From the NCBI GenBank assembly GCA_030433055.1, contig JAUILJ010000290.1, positions 1 to 8,610 of the forward strand: a DNA stretch of 8,610 nt, in the 5' to 3' direction. The DNA is from Polyangia bacterium. GTDB taxonomy: Bacteria; Myxococcota_A; Polyangia; Polyangiales; Polyangiaceae. The notes below the pieces were generated by a model. It was not told where the DNA came from, searched no databases, and saw only the letters and a list, made by a program, of their open reading frames with translations. The first letter of the stretch is position 1. Each line of letters starts with the position of its first letter. The position numbers and the translations under genes are program-made. Of this stretch, positions 6,042 through 8,610 are shown piece after piece.

Positions 6042-7142
6042 TTACTCGCTCGCGCGAGCGCGGCGCACCAAGGACGTCGCGCTGATGAGCTGCTCTGGAC
6101 CGGCCGCCGCTTCCCCGGTCGCAGGCAATGCTTTCCCGTTCGCTGCGGCTCGATGGGAAAAGGCGTCCTGCGACCGTGCGTCTCCTCGCGGCCGTCCTGC
6201 TGGGCCTCCTCCGGGCGTCAGCACCTGCGCCGCGATGAACGCTTCGGCGGCGTGATAGCTGGAACGCACGAGCGCCCCAGAGGCGACGTAGGCAAAGCCC
6301 ATTTCGAGGCCGGCCCGCTCCCACTCAGCGAAACGCTCGGGTTCCACGTAGCGGTCAACCGCGGCGTGCTTGGGCGTGGGGCGCAGGTATTGACCCAGGG
6401 TGACCACGTCGACCCCCGCGTCTCGCAGATCGCGCATCGTCTCTACGACCTCGGCATCGCTCTCTCCGATGCCGACCATGATCGAGCTCTTGGTCATGCG
6501 CTGGGGCGCGCACGCCTTGGCGTGTCGCAACACGTCGAGGCTCTGGTCGTAGCTGCAACGCGCGTCGCGGATGCGCGGCGTGAGGCGACGAGAGACCTCG
6601 ATGTTGTGGGCGAAGACGTCCGGGCCTGACTCCACCAGGTGTGCGATGTCGTGCTTGCGGCCGTTGAAATCGCCGACCAAGGTCTCGACCAGAAGCTCCG
6701 GCGAGTAACGCCGCAAGGCCCGCACGGTCTGTCCGACGAGGCTGGCGCCGCCGTCCAGCAGATCGTCTCGATCGACCATCGTGAGCACCACGTATTTGAG
6801 CTCGAGCTGGCTGATCGCCCGAGCCACGTGCTCGGGCTCCCGTGGGTCGTACGCGCCGCGTGGATTACCAGTCGTTACCGCGCAGAAACGACAACCCCGG
6901 GTGCACGTATGGCCGAGCAACATCACCGTCGCGGTGCCGGCACCCCAGCACTCGCCCACGTTGGGACAGCGGGCCTCCTCGCAGACGGTGTAGAGGTCGA
7001 GCTCCCGCAGCGTCTTCTTGAGCTTTGTGTAGCGCTCTCCGCCGGGCGCCTTGACCTTCAGCCAGCTCGGCTTGGGATCGCGGATGCCAACGGTGTTTGG
7101 CGCTTGCTTCTGCTCCACCTGGGCTTCTCCATCAACGGTCAC
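6042..7142 (-). CDS. lipA: Lipoyl synthase
   Basis: Radical-SAM enzyme that inserts two sulfurs into octanoyl groups on lipoyl domains, giving the lipoyl cofactor that E2 subunits need. The auxiliary iron-sulfur cluster motif is C-x4-C-x5-C (C54, C59, C65 in CEEARCPNVGECW). The radical-SAM motif is C-x3-C-x2-C (C80, C84, C87 in CTRGCRFC). Other landmarks are NIEVSRRLTPRIRD (180-193), MVGIGES (222-228), LGQYLRPTPKH (249-259) and the RSSYHA end of the catalytic domain (293-298), whose serine ligates the auxiliary cluster. About 65 further residues follow, Ala/Arg/Gly-rich and of no known domain; usual LipA proteins end some 10-20 residues after this motif. The listed start is GTG with a poor ribosome site; a second GTG at 7118 has GGAGAA 6 nt upstream and would give 358 residues, so the start is uncertain. 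The stop is next to a 14-bp palindrome (6047-6060). No lipB is in the window. Confidence 0.95.
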   Translation of the reverse strand: MTVDGEAQVEQKQAPNTVGIRDPKPSWLKVKAPGGERYTKLKKTLRELDLYTVCEEARCPNVGECWGAGTATVMLLGHTCTRGCRFCAVTTGNPRGAYDPREPEHVARAISQLELKYVVLTMVDRDDLLDGGASLVGQTVRALRRYSPELLVETLVGDFNGRKHDIAHLVESGPDVFAHNIEVSRRLTPRIRDARCSYDQSLDVLRHAKACAPQRMTKSSIMVGIGESDAEVVETMRDLRDAGVDVVTLGQYLRPTPKHAAVDRYVEPERFAEWERAGLEMGFAYVASGALVRSSYHAAEAFIAAQVLTPGGGPAGRPRGDARSQDAFSHRAAANGKALPATGEAAAGPEQLISATSLVRRARASE

Positions 7143-7205
7143 GCGGGGACTCTAGTGCCAGGCGGGGGCGATGTCGAACCCAGCGGGGGTTCTGCCAGCA
7201 CGGGC

Positions 7206-8312
7206 TCACCCGCGAGCAGATCCCCCAGCGCGAGGACGCAACGCCTCCAGCCCCGCCGCGTCTACCGGGTCCACGACTCCCCTTTCAGTGAAGATCGCGG
7301 TTACGAGGCGCGCGGGGGTGACGTCGAAGGCCGGGTTGCGTACGCCGATGTCCGGCGCGACCAGAGCGCGCCCGCCCGCCTCGCTGATCTCTCCACGGCT
7401 TCGCTCTTCGATAGGGATATCCGCGCCGCTGGCGGTGTCGAGATCGACAGTAGACCACGGCGCGGCGACGAACATCGCCCGCTCGTGGGCCCTGGCAAGA
7501 CAGGCCACACCATAGGTGCCAATCTTGTTCGCCACGTCACCGTTCCGGGCAATCCGGTCGGCTCCCACCACCGCAACATCGATCTCGCCGCGAGCGAAGA
7601 AACTAGCCGCCGCGTTGTCACAGATCACTTCCACAGGGATTCCGTCGCGGTGCAGCTCCCAAGCGGTGAGGCGCGAGCCCTGCCAGTAGGGCCGTGTCTC
7701 GTCCGCGAGCACGCGAACCCGCTTGCCTTGCTCATGAGCTGCCCGAACCACTCCCAGCGCCGTCCCATAGCCCCCGGTCGCCAACGCTCCGGCGTTGCAG
7801 TGAGTGAGGAGGGTCGCTCCATCTGGGACGCGCTGAGCCCCGAGCTCGCCCATGCGGCGACACGCAGCGACGTCTTCGCGGTGGATCGCCCTCGCCTCTT
7901 CGGCCAGGCGCTCCACGCGGCTCGTCGGCGCCAGCGAAGCGACATCGAGAGCAACGCGATTCATGCGCTCTATCGCCCAAAACAGGTTCACCGCGGTCGG
8001 CCGAGATGCTGCCAGTACCCGAGAAGCGCGCTTCATTTCTTCCGGGAAATTGCCGGTGCAGCCCTTGGCGGCGAGCACGAGACCATAGGCGGCTGTGATC
8101 CCGATGGCTGGCGCGCCTCGCACCACCATGTCGGTGATCGCCCGGGCGACCGCGTCTGCGTCGCTGAAGCCGACGTAGCGTTCTTCGCTGGGGAGTTCGC
8201 GCTGCTCGAGCAAGATCACCCGGGAGTTATCGTCGCTGAGCTCGACCGCTGAGAAGCTCGAGCCGCTCAGCAGCTCCCGTGGCAAGAGTTCACGCCCGTT
8301 CGACCTACTCAT
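7206..8312 (-). CDS. mtnA: S-methyl-5-thioribose-1-phosphate isomerase
   Basis: Converts methylthioribose-1-phosphate to methylthioribulose-1-phosphate in the methionine salvage pathway; cytosolic. The 368 residues carry the conserved blocks in order: VVRGAPAIGITAAYG (63-77), NLFWAIERM (109-117), LLTHCNAGALATGGYGTALG (168-187) with catalytic C172, ADETRPYWQGSRLTAWEL (203-220), VGADRIARNGDVANKIGTY (249-267) with catalytic D252, ADIPIEER (297-304) and NPAFDVTPARLVTAIFTERG (326-345). The family is homologous to eIF2B regulatory subunits, but the C/D pair and the HCNAGALAT block point to a true isomerase. The length is usual. The ATG overlaps the gatB stop by 8 nt and a GGGGGAGG ribosome site lies just upstream inside gatB, so translation is probably coupled to gatB. 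No other methionine salvage genes are in the window. The ends of the protein are Arg/Gly-rich and less conserved. Confidence 0.96.
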   Translation of the reverse strand: MSRSNGRELLPRELLSGSSFSAVELSDDNSRVILLEQRELPSEERYVGFSDADAVARAITDMVVRGAPAIGITAAYGLVLAAKGCTGNFPEEMKRASRVLAASRPTAVNLFWAIERMNRVALDVASLAPTSRVERLAEEARAIHREDVAACRRMGELGAQRVPDGATLLTHCNAGALATGGYGTALGVVRAAHEQGKRVRVLADETRPYWQGSRLTAWELHRDGIPVEVICDNAAASFFARGEIDVAVVGADRIARNGDVANKIGTYGVACLARAHERAMFVAAPWSTVDLDTASGADIPIEERSRGEISEAGGRALVAPDIGVRNPAFDVTPARLVTAIFTERGVVDPVDAAGLEALRPRAGGSARG

Positions 8313-8610
8313 CGGCCTCCCCCTTCAGCGCTCGCTTAAGGATCTGAGCGACGAGCTTGGGATTCGCCTGACCTCGAGTCTCCTTCATCACTTGCCCGAC
8401 GAAGTAGCCCAAGACACCAGTCTTGCCGGAGCGATACTGCTCGACTTGCTTCTCGCTCCGGGCAAGAACGGCGTCGACTGCAGCCTGCAGGGCGCCCTGG
8501 TCGGATACCTGTCGCATGCCCTTTTCACCGACGACATCAGCGGCGCTCTTAGTCGTACCTTCGAGGGCGACGTGCAGCTCCTTCGCCTGCTTTCCGCTGA
8601 TTTCGCCGCT
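8305..8610 (-). CDS. gatB: Asp-tRNA(Asn)/Glu-tRNA(Gln) amidotransferase subunit B, C-terminal part
   Basis: The frame is open from the right edge to the TAG at 8305, giving the last 101 residues of the protein. They match the C-terminal YqeY-like tail of GatB, which holds the tRNA: SGEISGKQAKELH at the start, VVGEKGMRQVSDQGAL in the middle, then the hallmark YRSGKTGVLGYFVGQVMKE and TRGQANPKLVAQILKRAL. GatCAB transamidates Glu-tRNA(Gln) and/or Asp-tRNA(Asn) to supply Gln-tRNA or Asn-tRNA. The catalytic kinase-like domain and the gatC and gatA partners would lie upstream, outside the window. The 3' end overlaps mtnA by 8 nt. The assignment is firm although only the tail is seen. Confidence 0.93.
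   Translation of the reverse strand, partial: SGEISGKQAKELHVALEGTTKSAADVVGEKGMRQVSDQGALQAAVDAVLARSEKQVEQYRSGKTGVLGYFVGQVMKETRGQANPKLVAQILKRALKGEADE
8316..8323 (-). promoter_or_regulatory. Strong ribosome binding site for mtnA inside gatB
   Basis: GGGGGAGG on the minus strand ends 3 nt before the mtnA ATG (8312) and lies within the last codons of gatB. The spacing is tight, but the purine run (AAGGGGGAGG) offers several registers. It supports the chosen mtnA start and reinitiation by ribosomes ending gatB. Confidence 0.65.

Noticed and set aside
6639..8252. Long plus-strand open frame of 537 codons
   Set aside because: It lies antisense to lipA and mtnA, both of which have full sets of catalytic motifs. 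The translated product is His/Arg/Gly-rich with no recognisable family; long antisense frames are common in GC-rich genes.

Overview
The window looks like chromosomal DNA from a GC-rich proteobacterium-like organism, most plausibly a myxobacterium (Myxococcota). This rests on high G+C, long spurious antisense ORFs typical of such genomes, the protein family mix (branched-chain 2-oxoacid dehydrogenase, TerB-like protein, exported TPR protein) and the way the encoded proteins read. The assignment is inferred from style and is not proven. Every gene I can support lies on the minus strand, so transcription runs from high to low coordinates.

Layout in transcription order: the C-terminal end of gatB (8610-8305, cut by the window edge); mtnA, methylthioribose-1-phosphate isomerase (8312-7206), overlapping the gatB stop by 8 nt; lipA, lipoyl synthase with an unusual C-terminal extension (7142-6042); a small two-repeat TerB-like protein (5935-5366); a 464-bp gap with inverted repeats and an AT-rich island; then the three-gene 2-oxoacid dehydrogenase block: E1 alpha (4901-3777), E1 beta (3610-2636) and E2 (2514-1138). 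A 17/18-bp tandem repeat directly abuts the E2 stop, followed by about 560 bp without a convincing gene. Last is the start of an exported TPR-type protein (472-1) that runs off the left edge.

The three dehydrogenase genes read as the branched-chain 2-oxoacid dehydrogenase (BCKDH) type and not the pyruvate type. E1 alpha carries the HSTSDD loop and the GKGRQMP-like segment, and E1 beta carries the YRYRSG and HEAP-TGGFA segments seen in BCKDH. This complex would make isobutyryl-, isovaleryl- and 2-methylbutyryl-CoA from valine, leucine and isoleucine keto acids. In myxobacteria such products prime iso-branched fatty acids, and the M. xanthus esg locus is a BCKDH E1 pair. The E2 needs lipoic acid on its lipoyl lysine, and the upstream lipA makes lipoyl groups, so the neighbourhood is functionally coherent. 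No E3 (dihydrolipoamide dehydrogenase) and no lipB are present here.

I see no RNA gene, CRISPR array, insertion sequence or phage gene, and no clear new biological system. The less ordinary points are the repeat array at the E2 stop, the widely spaced perfect inverted repeat upstream of E1 alpha, the TerB-like gene wedged between lipA and the dehydrogenase genes, and the LipA tail.
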